64,000 bases of DNA. Source: Bosea sp. NBC_00550 (GTDB lineage Bacteria; Pseudomonadota; Alphaproteobacteria; Rhizobiales; Beijerinckiaceae). Shown here one piece after another: positions 52,343 through 60,788 of the stretch; the first letter of the stretch is position 1, and the number at the start of each line of letters is the position of its first letter. The translations under genes were made by a program, and so were the position numbers. The stretch lies in NCBI RefSeq assembly GCF_026020075.1, contig NZ_CP102772.1:3756501-3820500 (forward strand), in the 5' to 3' direction. A model generated the notes under the pieces. It saw only the letters and a list, made by a program, of their open reading frames with translations. It made no database searches and was not told where the DNA came from.

Positions 52343-54621
52343 GTCCGACCAAACGCATCGCCTTTATCGGCAATTCGCTGCCCCGCCGCTGCGGGATCGC
52401 GACCTTCACCACGGATCTGCAGCAGGCGATCGCGTCCTCCGATGTCGATACCTCCATCATCGCCATGAACGACCATGGTGATGGCTATGACTACCCGATC
52501 TCCGTGCATTGCCAGATCGCCGACGACCGGCTCGAGGACTATGCCCGCGCCGCCGACTTCCTGAATGAGGGCCGTTTCGACGTCGTCTCCCTCCAGCACG
52601 AGTTCGGCATCTTCGGCGGTGAGGCCGGCGGCCATATCATGACGCTGCTGTCGCGCCTGACGATGCCGGTCGTCACCACGCTCCATACCGTGCTGGCCGA
52701 GCCGACGCCGCTGCAGCGCAACGTGATGGAACGGGTCGTCGATGCCTCGGCGCGCGTCGTCGTCATGGCCGAGAAGGGCCGCGATCTGTTGCGCACCGTC
52801 TATCGGCTGCCGGCCGACAAGATCGAGGTGATCGCACACGGCATTCCCGAATTCGCTTTCGTCGAGCCCGATGAGGCGAAGAAGCGGCTGGGTTTCAGCG
52901 GCCACTCGGTCATCCTGACTTTCGGCCTGCTGTCGCCCAACAAGGGCATCGAGGTCATGATCGACGCGATGCCCTCGATCCTGAGGCGCCGTCCCGATGC
53001 GATCTATGTCGTTCTGGGTGCGACGCATCCCAATCTCGTCCGCGAGCGTGGCGAGGCCTATCGGGAGAGCCTGATGCGGCGCGTGCGCGAGCTGGGGGTC
53101 GAGGACCATGTCGTCTTCCTCGACCAGTTCGTCGATCAGGCGACGCTGCTCGGCTTCATCTCGATGTGCGATGTCTATGTCACGCCCTATCTCAACGAGG
53201 CGCAGATGACATCGGGCACGCTGGCCTACAGTTTCGGGCTCGGCAAGGCCGTGGTTTCGACGCCCTACTGGCATGCCAGGGAATTGCTCGCCGACGGGCG
53301 CGGCATCCTCGTGCCGTTCGGCGATCCCATCGCGATCGGCAACGAGATCGCCAGCCTGCTGACCGATGCTCCCCGGCGCCAGGCCATGAGGCTGCGCGCC
53401 TATGCGAGCAGCCGCTCGATGACCTGGGAGCGGACCGCGAAGCGTTATCTCGCCGCCTTCGAGACGGCCCGTCGGGGCCGCATGCTGAGCGTCATCGCGG
53501 GCGACGGCGAGCCGAGGCCTGTGCCGGCAATGACGGCACCGCCCAAGCTGCAGACCGGCCATCTCCTGAGCATGTGCGACGATACCGGGCTGTTCCAGCA
53601 CGCCGTCCATTCCGTGCCGGATCGTGCGCATGGCTATTGCGTCGACGACAATGCCCGTGCGCTGCTCCTCGCCAGTGTCTTGAACGGCACCGGCGAGCCG
53701 CCTCTGGCGGACGTGCTCACGGCGCGCTTCGCCTCCTTCGTCCAGCATGCCTGGAATCCCGATCGACGGCGCTTCCGCAACTTCATGAGCTTCGACAGGC
53801 GCTGGCTCGAGGATGCCGGCTCGGAAGACAGCCATGGGCGCACGCTCTGGGCGCTCGGTGTCTGCGCGCGTGACGACGCGAGCGTTTCGCGGCGGCGATG
53901 GGCCGCCGCCCTCTTCGCCGAAGCCTTGCCTGTCGTCGAGAGCTTCAGCTCGCCGCGCGCCTGGGCCTTCGCCCTGCTGGGCCTCGATGCTTACGGCACC
54001 ATCGCCGGTGGGTCGGCCATTGCCGTCTCTTCGTTGCGCACGCTGCTCGCCGACCGTCTGCTCGGCCTGATGGCGGCGGTCGAGACGCCGGACTGGGTCT
54101 GGTTCGAGGACGGGCTCTCCTATGACAATGCGCGCCTGCCGCAGGCCCTGATCGCGACGGGGATATCGATGAAGGTTCCAGCCTATGTCGAAGCCGGCCT
54201 GCGCTCGCTGCGCTGGCTCGCGCATCTCCAGACCACGCCGGCGGGCCTGTTCAGGCCGGTCGGCTCGGAGAGCTTCGGCGACAGGCGCAGCGCGCCGAAA
54301 GCGTTCGACCAGCAGCCGCTGGAAGCGACGGCGACGATTTCCGCATGCCTGGCGGCCTGGAGTGCCGATGGCGACCCGCAATGGCGCACCGAAGCAGCGC
54401 GCGCTTTCGCCTGGTTCCTGGGCGATAACGATCTCTCGGTACCGTTGGTCGACCTCGACACCGGCGCCTGCCGCGACGGGCTGCATCGCGATCGGCCGAA
54501 TGAGAACCGCGGCGGCGAATCCGTGGTATCCTATCTGCTCAGTCTCGCCGAGATTCGCCAGCTTGCCCGCATCAGCGGGGATCGCCCGAAACTGGCGCCG
54601 CTTCGGGTCTTGCACGCCTGA
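52339..54621 (+). CDS. GT4 glycosyltransferase fused to a glycosidase-like domain
   Basis: A 760-residue protein with two parts. Residues 1-~385 are a GT-B glycosyltransferase of family 4: RRCGIATFTTDLQQA, VVSLQHEFGIFGGEAGGH, FGLLSPNKGIEVMI (donor-site Lys) and YVTPYLNEAQMTSGTLAYSF (the E-x7-E region). Residues ~405-750 form a helical (alpha/alpha)6-barrel-like domain reminiscent of glycosidases or epimerases (VDDNARALLLA, DSHGRTLWALG). Cytosolic. It may build and trim a mannose-containing glycan together with the GH130 enzyme. Confidence 0.9.
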   Translation: MSPTKRIAFIGNSLPRRCGIATFTTDLQQAIASSDVDTSIIAMNDHGDGYDYPISVHCQIADDRLEDYARAADFLNEGRFDVVSLQHEFGIFGGEAGGHIMTLLSRLTMPVVTTLHTVLAEPTPLQRNVMERVVDASARVVVMAEKGRDLLRTVYRLPADKIEVIAHGIPEFAFVEPDEAKKRLGFSGHSVILTFGLLSPNKGIEVMIDAMPSILRRRPDAIYVVLGATHPNLVRERGEAYRESLMRRVRELGVEDHVVFLDQFVDQATLLGFISMCDVYVTPYLNEAQMTSGTLAYSFGLGKAVVSTPYWHARELLADGRGILVPFGDPIAIGNEIASLLTDAPRRQAMRLRAYASSRSMTWERTAKRYLAAFETARRGRMLSVIAGDGEPRPVPAMTAPPKLQTGHLLSMCDDTGLFQHAVHSVPDRAHGYCVDDNARALLLASVLNGTGEPPLADVLTARFASFVQHAWNPDRRRFRNFMSFDRRWLEDAGSEDSHGRTLWALGVCARDDASVSRRRWAAALFAEALPVVESFSSPRAWAFALLGLDAYGTIAGGSAIAVSSLRTLLADRLLGLMAAVETPDWVWFEDGLSYDNARLPQALIATGISMKVPAYVEAGLRSLRWLAHLQTTPAGLFRPVGSESFGDRRSAPKAFDQQPLEATATISACLAAWSADGDPQWRTEAARAFAWFLGDNDLSVPLVDLDTGACRDGLHRDRPNENRGGESVVSYLLSLAEIRQLARISGDRPKLAPLRVLHA

Positions 54622-54659
54622 GCCTTCGGCGAACTTGCACAAACAGATCGGCGGACGTC

Positions 54660-56036
54660 TTGTCCCAGCCCACTTTTCTGAACAGGCAGGCCCTCTCCCT
54701 GCACCCCGACCCTTCAAGGGTCGTCGTGCGCCGGTTCGGCCCCGCGGCCGAGCCGCGGAATTTCAACGCCGCCGAGAAGGCCAAGGCGAACCATATCGTC
54801 GAGCGGGTGCTGTCGCTCGACCCGGCGGCGGCGGCAAGCCTGCTTGCCGAGGTGCTCGAGAATTTCAACGGTCGGCACCGCAACCTGCTGGAGAGGTTCG
54901 AGGCGCGGGCCGACGAAATGGAGGACGCCTTCGCCACGCATGGCGCCTTCACAGGGGTTCAGCGCCAGCTGGTCGGAGCCTATTTTCTGCATGAGTATTC
55001 GTTCGAGGCGGCAGCACTCTTCAATCCCAGCATCGTGCTGCATCCCGACCAGTCCGGCGCTCCCGCAGGGGGGTGCCGCTTCATCCTGAGCGTTCGTGCC
55101 GTTGGCGAGGGGCATATCTCGTCCCTGACCTTCCGCTCCGGATCGATCGCGGCCGATGGCGGCATCACCATCGACCCGACCTCGCGCCTGGCGACGATCG
55201 CCACCCTGCACAACCGCATGGCGCGCCTCGACGGCGAAGATGTCGAGGTCGTCTTCGCGGCCGATATCGACATCAGCGAACGCGTGATCTTTCCCGTGAC
55301 CGCGCCCCAGTCGAACGGCATCGAGGATGCGCGCTTCGTCGCATGCGAGGAGGACGGCGAGACCGTCTACCGCGCCACCTATACCGCCTATGACGGCAGG
55401 GCGATCCGCTCGGAGCTGATCGAGACGCGTGACTTCCTGTCGTTCCGGCTGTCGCCGCTGCGGGGCTCCGCCGCCGTGAACAAGGGCATGGCGCTGTTTC
55501 CGCGCAAGCTCGACGGCCGTTACGCCATGATCGCGAGACAGGACAATGAGAACCTCTACCTGATCTATTCGGACGATCTCCTCCTCTGGAACGGCGGGGT
55601 CGAGATCCTGACGCCGCGATTTCCGTGGGAGTTCGTTCAAATCGGCACCTGCGGCTCCCCGATCGAACTTGACGAGGGCTGGCTGCTGCTGACCCACGGC
55701 GTCGGAGCGGTGCGGAAATACACGATCGGCGCCGTTCTGCTCGACAAGGCGGACCCGTCGAAGGTGCTGGCTCGCCTGCGCGAGCCTTTCGTCCAGCCCG
55801 AGCCCTCGGAACGGGAAGGCTATGTTCCCAACGTCGTCTACACCTGCGGCGCGATGCGCCACGGCGATATGATCGTCCTGCCCTATGCGGTCTCGGACAG
55901 CTTCTGCCATTTCGCCACGGTGAGGATCGCCGCGCTGCTGGACGCGATGGAGATTTCCGATGCACCCTTGGGTGCCCGCGACCAAGACGAGCGGCTTCCC
56001 GCCGGGGAGCCCATCTTCGAAAGGGAAAAATCATGA
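54660..56036 (+). CDS. glycoside hydrolase family 130 protein
   Basis: A 458-residue five-bladed beta-propeller enzyme of the GH130 class (beta-mannoside phosphorylases and hydrolases). The family motif GIEDARF carries the catalytic Asp region, preceded by ALFNPSIVLHPDQ and followed by NKGMALFPRKLDGRYAMIAR and VPNVVYTCGAMRHGD. An N-terminal helical extension of ~85 residues is typical of the proteobacterial subgroup. TTG start at 54660 is the only reasonable one. It would release mannose-1-phosphate or mannose. Its stop overlaps the next start (ATGA). Confidence 0.9.
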   Translation: MSQPTFLNRQALSLHPDPSRVVVRRFGPAAEPRNFNAAEKAKANHIVERVLSLDPAAAASLLAEVLENFNGRHRNLLERFEARADEMEDAFATHGAFTGVQRQLVGAYFLHEYSFEAAALFNPSIVLHPDQSGAPAGGCRFILSVRAVGEGHISSLTFRSGSIAADGGITIDPTSRLATIATLHNRMARLDGEDVEVVFAADIDISERVIFPVTAPQSNGIEDARFVACEEDGETVYRATYTAYDGRAIRSELIETRDFLSFRLSPLRGSAAVNKGMALFPRKLDGRYAMIARQDNENLYLIYSDDLLLWNGGVEILTPRFPWEFVQIGTCGSPIELDEGWLLLTHGVGAVRKYTIGAVLLDKADPSKVLARLREPFVQPEPSEREGYVPNVVYTCGAMRHGDMIVLPYAVSDSFCHFATVRIAALLDAMEISDAPLGARDQDERLPAGEPIFEREKS

Positions 56037-56266
56037 CCGAACAACCCATCAAGGTCGGCGATATCGTCCGCCTTTCATTCGGCTTCGCCGACCGGTCCGG
56101 AACGGGCGAATATGAGATCGTTCGCTTGATGCCTGTGCAGCAAAGCGGCGAGCGTCAGTACCGGGTCCGCGGCGCCGACGGTCGCGAGCGAGCGATCGAG
56201 CACAACCAGATCGTGGTTTCGAAATCGGCGGCGGCCGACTCCCCGCAGCAGCCGCAGCTACTGTGA
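56033..56266 (+). CDS. small hypothetical protein
   Basis: A 77-residue protein, overlapping the GH130 stop by four bases. The first 60 residues (KVGDIVRLSFGFADRSGTGE, YRVRGADGRERAIEH) look like a small SH3-like barrel, a shape also seen in KOW or Tudor domains. No known function. Translationally coupled to the GH130 gene. Confidence 0.65.
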   Translation: MTEQPIKVGDIVRLSFGFADRSGTGEYEIVRLMPVQQSGERQYRVRGADGRERAIEHNQIVVSKSAAADSPQQPQLL

Positions 56267-56299
56267 CGGCTCGGGGAGCCGCCAATCAGGAGAAAGCAG

Positions 56300-56518
56300 A
56301 TGACCGCACATTCCAAATCGCGCACGCAGGCTGAAGCCGCGTTCCTCAAGACGCAAACCCAATCTTTGTCGCGGAATCGCATCCTGTCGGAAGTCGAAAG
56401 CGTCAATCAGACCCGCGACGCCAATACCGCCCGGCTGAAGGAACAAAGGCTGTGCAAGGAGGCTCTCGACCGCGCCGCGGCTCCGCCCGAGGCGAAGGCC
56501 GGCAAGACCTCGAAGTGA
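56300..56518 (+). CDS. small hypothetical protein
   Basis: A 72-residue, charged, helical protein (QAEAAFLKTQTQSLSRNRIL, VNQTRDANTARLKEQRLCKE). Similar short proteins occur in this order without known role. A good ribosome binding site (AATCAGGAGAAAGCAG) supports translation. Confidence 0.65.
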   Translation: MTAHSKSRTQAEAAFLKTQTQSLSRNRILSEVESVNQTRDANTARLKEQRLCKEALDRAAAPPEAKAGKTSK

Positions 56519-56565
56519 GCCCAAAAAAGCCGACGCTTGCGAGCTGCTAACCGAAGGAATCTGCC

Positions 56566-56829
56566 TTGGACATCGACGTGACTTCAAAACCGGACGAGGC
56601 AGCCTGGCTGCTGACCGACCTGCTCGGCCGGGAGATGGGGCGTGTAGTGGAAGAGACCTCCGGCGTGTTTCGGATTCGTCCCGCCGGTCATGCGATGCAG
56701 ACGATGGCGACCATGAAGCTCGAACCCTACCGGACACTCGACGAGGCGCTTGCCGAGATCGAACGCTTCACCCGCGGAACCTGCAGGCGGGCGCAGCCTT
56801 CCCAGAGTGACGAGGAAACGGCATCGTGA
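56566..56829 (+). CDS. small hypothetical protein
   Basis: An 87-residue protein beginning at a TTG. Hydrophobic-helical start (EAAWLLTDLLGREMGRVVEE) and a beta segment (GVFRIRPAG), then a helix (TLDEALAEIERF). No family recognised. GAAGGAAT lies seven bases ahead of the TTG. Probably part of the same transcript as the preceding small genes. Confidence 0.55.
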   Translation: MDIDVTSKPDEAAWLLTDLLGREMGRVVEETSGVFRIRPAGHAMQTMATMKLEPYRTLDEALAEIERFTRGTCRRAQPSQSDEETAS

Positions 56830-56873
56830 TGAGCCGCCTCGCCTCCGTCGCCGCCAAGGATCGAGGCTGAGCC

Positions 56874-57146
56874 TTATGTCGGCCGCTTGCCGCGCCGCTT
56901 GTCCGGCGTACCTGCGGGCACATCGATGAGCTTCGCCTTCCGTGAAGCCTTGGTGTCGTCGGAGATCGGCAGGTCGGAGAGTGCTTCGTCGATATGCCGC
57001 CCCGCAACGGCGCGCGCCTTCAGCTGCTGGTTCTTGCGCACGACATTCTTGCGGGAATCGACGGGAAGAGACCGGTCCATGTCATGAACGGGCGCAGGGG
57101 CTGCGCTCCGGATTGGGTCGTCCTGTGATTTGATCGGATTCGTCAT
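56874..57146 (-). CDS. small basic protein under an EcfG-type promoter
   Basis: A 90-residue, highly charged protein (RKNVVRKNQQLKARAVAGRH, ISDDTKASRKAKLIDVPAGT, ending DKRRGKRPT). No family recognised. The consensus general-stress promoter right upstream would place the transcription start at or within a base or two of ATG 57146, so the message may be leaderless, or the real start is further in (M23). It is convergent with the preceding small genes. Confidence 0.6.
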   Translation of the reverse strand: MTNPIKSQDDPIRSAAPAPVHDMDRSLPVDSRKNVVRKNQQLKARAVAGRHIDEALSDLPISDDTKASRKAKLIDVPAGTPDKRRGKRPT

Positions 57147-57154
57147 GAACGGCA

Positions 57155-57179
57155 AACGACCCGCAGCATCGTTTGTTCC
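57155..57179 (-). promoter_or_regulatory. EcfG (general stress response) promoter
   Basis: On the minus strand: GGAAC (57179-57175), exactly 16 bases, then CGTT (57158-57155). This is the alphaproteobacterial sigma-EcfG consensus. It points at the small gene 57146-56874. Exact match in both elements and in spacing makes it the best promoter call in the window. Confidence 0.72.
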
Positions 57180-57296
57180 CGTCGATGCCCGTTCCCGAGC
57201 ATCGCGTTAAGGCTGGATCGTTGACCGGCCTTCAGTCCTTGCCGGGGCGGACGCCGCCGAATCCGCGGACCCCGCCCCGAAGTCGCCGACGTTTTC

Positions 57297-58400
57297 TCAG
57301 GCCTCGAGGAAAAAGCGGATCATCTCCCGCGAGGCGTCGGGGCCCGTCGCATCCGCATAGCTTCCCAGACGGTCGCCTCCCGACCAGGCATGGCCGCCGC
57401 CCTTGATGAGCCAATGCTCGGCAATCGCCGGCCGATCGCCGTTTCCGAGCAGCGTCCGGGTCACGCCTTTGCCATTGATCACTGCATCGGTCTGAAATTC
57501 CGCCGGTTCGCCATGGGCGGAGCGCGTGAGATCGAACACCTGTTTGCCGTTCGACGGATGGACCGTGGCATCGGCAGCCCCGTGGAAAACGATCTTTCTG
57601 ATCGGCGAACCACCTTTCACCGCTGCTTTCGCAGTCCCTTTCATCGCGGCAAATGCAGACATGACATCGCAAGCCGCGCCATGAGGCAGGCCGGAATGGA
57701 TACCCGCTGCGGAAAAGACGTCGGGATAGGCCGATGACAGGATGTCGGCCATGGCACCGCCCGCCGACAGGCCGGCAACGAAGATGCGCCTGCGATCGAT
57801 CTTGAACTCTGAAGCCAGTTCCTGAGCAAGCCCGGCCAGCACGGCCGGCTCGCCGGCGCCGCGCTGCTGATGTCGGGTGTCGAACCAGTTCCAGCAGCCT
57901 TGGGCGTTGGCCGATTTCGGCTGCAAGGGATAGGCGACGATCAGGCCGAATTCGTCGGCCAATGCGTTCATCCGGGTCCCGCGCGCGAAATCGTCGGGAT
58001 CTTGCGTGCAGCCATGCAGCATCAGGACCAGCGCGAGCTCCCGGCCGGCATGATCGGCGGGCATGTAGAGCTTGTATGCCACCGAGCCTGCCGCCGATTG
58101 GAAGCGGCGCGCGCGAAAGTTCTCACTGTCCCCGGCTCCTTCAGCGGCCGCTGGGCCATGGCTGGGGGTGTGAACGAAGCTCGGCCGCTCATGGCGAAGC
58201 TTCTGCAGGACCGCCCTGAGACCCCGCGCCGGAGGCGCTTCGAGGCCGGCTCTGCCCTGGCCGCCGCTATCCGGATCTGCTCCCCGCAGAGGCTGCTGTC
58301 CGGCAAGAGCGCGCTGGACCGCAGCCGTTGCGCCCGCCACATCGGCTGTTCGCAGGCGGCTCATGGCTTCGCCGATGGCGGCGTGAAAGCGCGGGTTCAT
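57297..58400 (-). CDS. PHB depolymerase family esterase
   Basis: A 367-residue serine hydrolase of the PHB depolymerase/LpqC esterase family. Motifs: LVLMLHGCTQDPDDFARGTR (oxyanion hole), NWFDTRHQQRGAGEPAVLAG, and the lipase box VAGLSAGGAMAD. The catalytic His is probably in LIKGGGHAWSGG near the C-terminus. No signal peptide; the first ~95 residues are a variable helical and linker region. ATG 58400 has AAAGGA at good spacing; an ATG at 58421 overlapping the upstream stop is the alternative. Cotranscribed with the RHH regulator. Confidence 0.9.
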   Translation of the reverse strand: MNPRFHAAIGEAMSRLRTADVAGATAAVQRALAGQQPLRGADPDSGGQGRAGLEAPPARGLRAVLQKLRHERPSFVHTPSHGPAAAEGAGDSENFRARRFQSAAGSVAYKLYMPADHAGRELALVLMLHGCTQDPDDFARGTRMNALADEFGLIVAYPLQPKSANAQGCWNWFDTRHQQRGAGEPAVLAGLAQELASEFKIDRRRIFVAGLSAGGAMADILSSAYPDVFSAAGIHSGLPHGAACDVMSAFAAMKGTAKAAVKGGSPIRKIVFHGAADATVHPSNGKQVFDLTRSAHGEPAEFQTDAVINGKGVTRTLLGNGDRPAIAEHWLIKGGGHAWSGGDRLGSYADATGPDASREMIRFFLEA

Positions 58401-58417
58401 GGCTGATGTCCTTTGGG

Positions 58418-58810
58418 TCATGTCAGGCGGTCGGCCAGGGCGGCCTTGATGTCGGGGGATGCGTGCAAGGCACCGAGGACCGTGAGGGATGCGATGGCTG
58501 TCCTCGCCAGTTCCGGCGAGACGTCGTTGTCGATCACGGCCAGGCCGAGGACCCGGATTTCGAGTTGTTCACCGGCGGCCACCACCGCCTCCAGGTCCCG
58601 CCGCGTGAATGTCCGAAGTCCCAATTCGAGCGCCAATCGTGTCGTCGCCTTGGCCGCGATCTCCGAATGGGACGAAAGCTGGTTGCGGATTGCGGTGCGA
58701 ATGAAGTCCGACCGGTTGGAATAGAAGCCGTCCCTGACCAGCAGGTCGATGCGGCCGAGGTCCACGAAGCCGAGATTCAGCGTCAGCTTTTCGCTATCGG
58801 GCGCTTTCAT
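58418..58810 (-). CDS. ribbon-helix-helix (CopG-like) regulator
   Basis: A 130-residue protein. Residues 8-50 are a ribbon-helix-helix DNA-binding domain: beta strand KLTLNLGFVDLG, then RIDLLVRDGFYSNRSDFIRT. The remainder may be a small effector or oligomerisation domain with a later strand (EIRVLGLAVID). ATG 58810 is chosen; a start at 58822 would lie inside the large palindrome upstream. That palindrome is probably its own operator, giving autoregulation together with the esterase gene. Confidence 0.82.
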   Translation of the reverse strand: MKAPDSEKLTLNLGFVDLGRIDLLVRDGFYSNRSDFIRTAIRNQLSSHSEIAAKATTRLALELGLRTFTRRDLEAVVAAGEQLEIRVLGLAVIDNDVSPELARTAIASLTVLGALHASPDIKAALADRLT

Positions 58811-58816
58811 AATCAC

Positions 58817-58850
58817 ATCCATATACCATCCGGGTGGATGGTATATGGAT
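58817..58850. promoter_or_regulatory. perfect 15-bp-arm palindrome, likely RHH operator
   Basis: ATCCATATACCATCC (58817-58831) and GGATGGTATATGGAT (58836-58850) are perfect inverted copies around GGGT. The site begins seven bases before the RHH gene start at 58810. RHH proteins bind such symmetric sites as paired dimers, so this is the natural candidate for autoregulation. Confidence 0.65.
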
Positions 58851-59062
58851 TGCGCAGGCCGCATATCAAGAGGGTCGATCGACGGTTCTTAAACCGGCTG
58901 CGCGGCCAAGATCGGTCTTGGCTGACTGGGAATTGGATATCGCGCGGCCTCAGGACACGCGAAAAACCCCCGCACCAAACTCCGGTTTGGGTCAGGTAGC
59001 GTGCCCACGATCGGTCTTGGCAACCGAGCGTTACGAGGTGTTCGCGCCATCGCTCTTGAGAG

Positions 59063-59090
59063 AAGGCTCCATCGGCGTCCGCGGAGCCTT
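59063..59090 (-). terminator. hairpin downstream of the sit operon
   Basis: AAGGCTCC (59063-59070) and GGAGCCTT (59083-59090) form a perfect 8-bp stem with a 12-base loop, ten bases after the last sit gene. There is no strong T tract on the minus strand. Probably a 3'-end structure of the sit transcript. Confidence 0.45.
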
Positions 59091-59100
59091 GTCCCAGAGC

Positions 59101-59934
59101 TTACGCCATAACCCGAGCCGTCCTTCGGCTCGCATGGATGAACGCCACGACGAAAGCGATGGAAAGCAGAAGCACGATGGTCGGTGCCGGGGCGCTGTCG
59201 ATGAAGAAGGACAGGTAGACGCCGAGGAACGAGCCGGCCACGGCGATGGCTACGGACAGGAGCAGCATGGTGCTGAATTGCCGGGTCAGCAGGAAGGCGA
59301 TGGCACCCGGCGCGATCAGCATGGCGATAGCCATGATGATGCCGACGGCCTGCAGGGCGCCGACGATGGTCAGGGAGATCAGGCTGAGCAGGCCATAGTG
59401 CAACAGGTTCACCCGCAGGCCGACGGCCCGCGCCTGCGCGGGATCGAAGGCATGCAGGAGAAAGTCCTTCCATTTGACGCCGATGACGGCGGCCGTGAGC
59501 GCGGCGATCAGCGCGGCCTGGCCGATATCGGCCCAGGAGACGCCAAGCATGTCGCCGAACAGGATGTGGTCGAGATGCACATCGGACCGGATCTTGACGT
59601 AGAGAACCAGCCCGAAGCCAAACATGCCGGAGAACACGATGCCCATCACCGTGTCCTGCTTGATGCGGCTGTTCTCCTTCAGGAAGCCGGTGGCGATGGC
59701 GCAGAACATGCCGGCGACGAAGGCGCCGATCGCGTAGGGAAACCCGACGATATAGGCGATGACCACGCCCGGAAACACGGCGTGCGAGATCGCGTCGCCC
59801 ATCAGCGACCAGCCCTTGAGGACGAGGAAGCAGGAGAGCAGGGCCATCGGGATCGCCACCAGCACCGAGATGATCAGGGCATTGATCATGAACTCGAACT
59901 GGAAGGGGGCCAGAAGCGTGTCGAGGAAGCTCAT
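59101..59934 (-). CDS. sitD: metal ABC transporter permease (SitD-like)
   Basis: A 277-residue permease of the ABC-3 (Mn/Fe/Zn) family with about eight helices. Characteristic segments: FLVLKGWSLMGDAISHAVFP, GVVIAYIVGFPYAIGAF and RIKQDTVMGIVFSGMFG. ATG 59934 overlaps the SitC stop by four bases. The frame continues upstream across sitC in another frame but is a shadow. Two different permeases, C and D, are diagnostic of SitABCD rather than ZnuABC. Confidence 0.92.
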   Translation of the reverse strand: MSFLDTLLAPFQFEFMINALIISVLVAIPMALLSCFLVLKGWSLMGDAISHAVFPGVVIAYIVGFPYAIGAFVAGMFCAIATGFLKENSRIKQDTVMGIVFSGMFGFGLVLYVKIRSDVHLDHILFGDMLGVSWADIGQAALIAALTAAVIGVKWKDFLLHAFDPAQARAVGLRVNLLHYGLLSLISLTIVGALQAVGIIMAIAMLIAPGAIAFLLTRQFSTMLLLSVAIAVAGSFLGVYLSFFIDSAPAPTIVLLLSIAFVVAFIHASRRTARVMA

Positions 59935-60788
59935 GGCCCTACCTCCAGCGCCTGCGCGGCGCGGCGGCGGGCCGCCAGCATTCCGTGCTTGGGGGCGAAC
60001 AGGAATGCGATCAGGAAGACCAGCGTCTGCAGGCAAACGATGATGCCGCCGGTTGCACCGTCGAGGAAATAGCTCGCATAGGCGCCGGTGAAGCTGGTGG
60101 TCGCGCCGATCGCCACGGCGATAGCGAGCAGCCGCGGAAAACGATCCGTCAGCAAATAGGCGGTCGCCCCGGGCGTGACGACCATGCAGATGACGAGGAA
60201 GGCGCCGACCGTCTGGAGCGCCGCCACCGTCGAGGCCGACAGGAGCGTGAAGAACATCACCTTGAGCGCGGTCGGGTTGAGGCCGATCGAGCGCGCATGG
60301 CTCTCGTCGAAGAAGACCACCATCAGGTCCTTCCATTTGACCAAGAGGACCGCGAGCGAGACGAAGCCGATGATGGCGAGCTGGATCGTGTCGCCCGGCG
60401 TGATCGCCAGGATATTGCCGAGAACGATGGTCTGGATGTTCACCGAGGTCGGCGAGATCGAGACCATGAACAGGCCTAGCCCGAAGAAGCCCGAGAAGAT
60501 CAGCCCGATGATCGCGTCTTCCTTCAGCTTGGTGCGCTGATTGAGGAAGAGCATCGCGGCGGCGGCCAGCCCGCCCGAGAAGAAGGCGCCGATCGAGAAG
60601 GGCAGGCCCAGCATGTAGGCGCCGGCAACACCGGGAACGATCGCGTGAGACAGCGCATCGCCGATCAGCGACCAGCCCTTGAGCATGAGATAGCAGGACA
60701 GGAACGCGCAGACGCCGCCGACGAGGGCGGAGACCCACATGGCGGTCAGCATGTAGTCATAGGTGAAGGGCTCGATCAGGCCGGCCAT
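59931..60788 (-). CDS. sitC: metal ABC transporter permease (SitC-like)
   Basis: A 285-residue ABC-3 family permease: [40 protein letters not shown] and [19 protein letters not shown], then the EAA-like [16 protein letters not shown]. It pairs with SitD as a heterodimeric channel. It overlaps sitB by 13 bases (60776-60788). Confidence 0.93.
   Translation of the reverse strand: MAGLIEPFTYDYMLTAMWVSALVGGVCAFLSCYLMLKGWSLIGDALSHAIVPGVAGAYMLGLPFSIGAFFSGGLAAAAMLFLNQRTKLKEDAIIGLIFSGFFGLGLFMVSISPTSVNIQTIVLGNILAITPGDTIQLAIIGFVSLAVLLVKWKDLMVVFFDESHARSIGLNPTALKVMFFTLLSASTVAALQTVGAFLVICMVVTPGATAYLLTDRFPRLLAIAVAIGATTSFTGAYASYFLDGATGGIIVCLQTLVFLIAFLFAPKHGMLAARRRAAQALEVGP

Noticed and set aside
56099..56122. 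GGAAC-N15-CGTT as a second EcfG promoter
   Set aside because: It lies inside the 77-residue gene and the spacer is one base shorter than the usual minimum of 16. Probably chance.
59101..60738. A 545-codon minus-strand frame suggesting a fused permease
   Set aside because: Its first half overlaps sitC in another frame and is not membrane-like. Only the part from ATG 59934 is a permease, with a normal ATGA junction.
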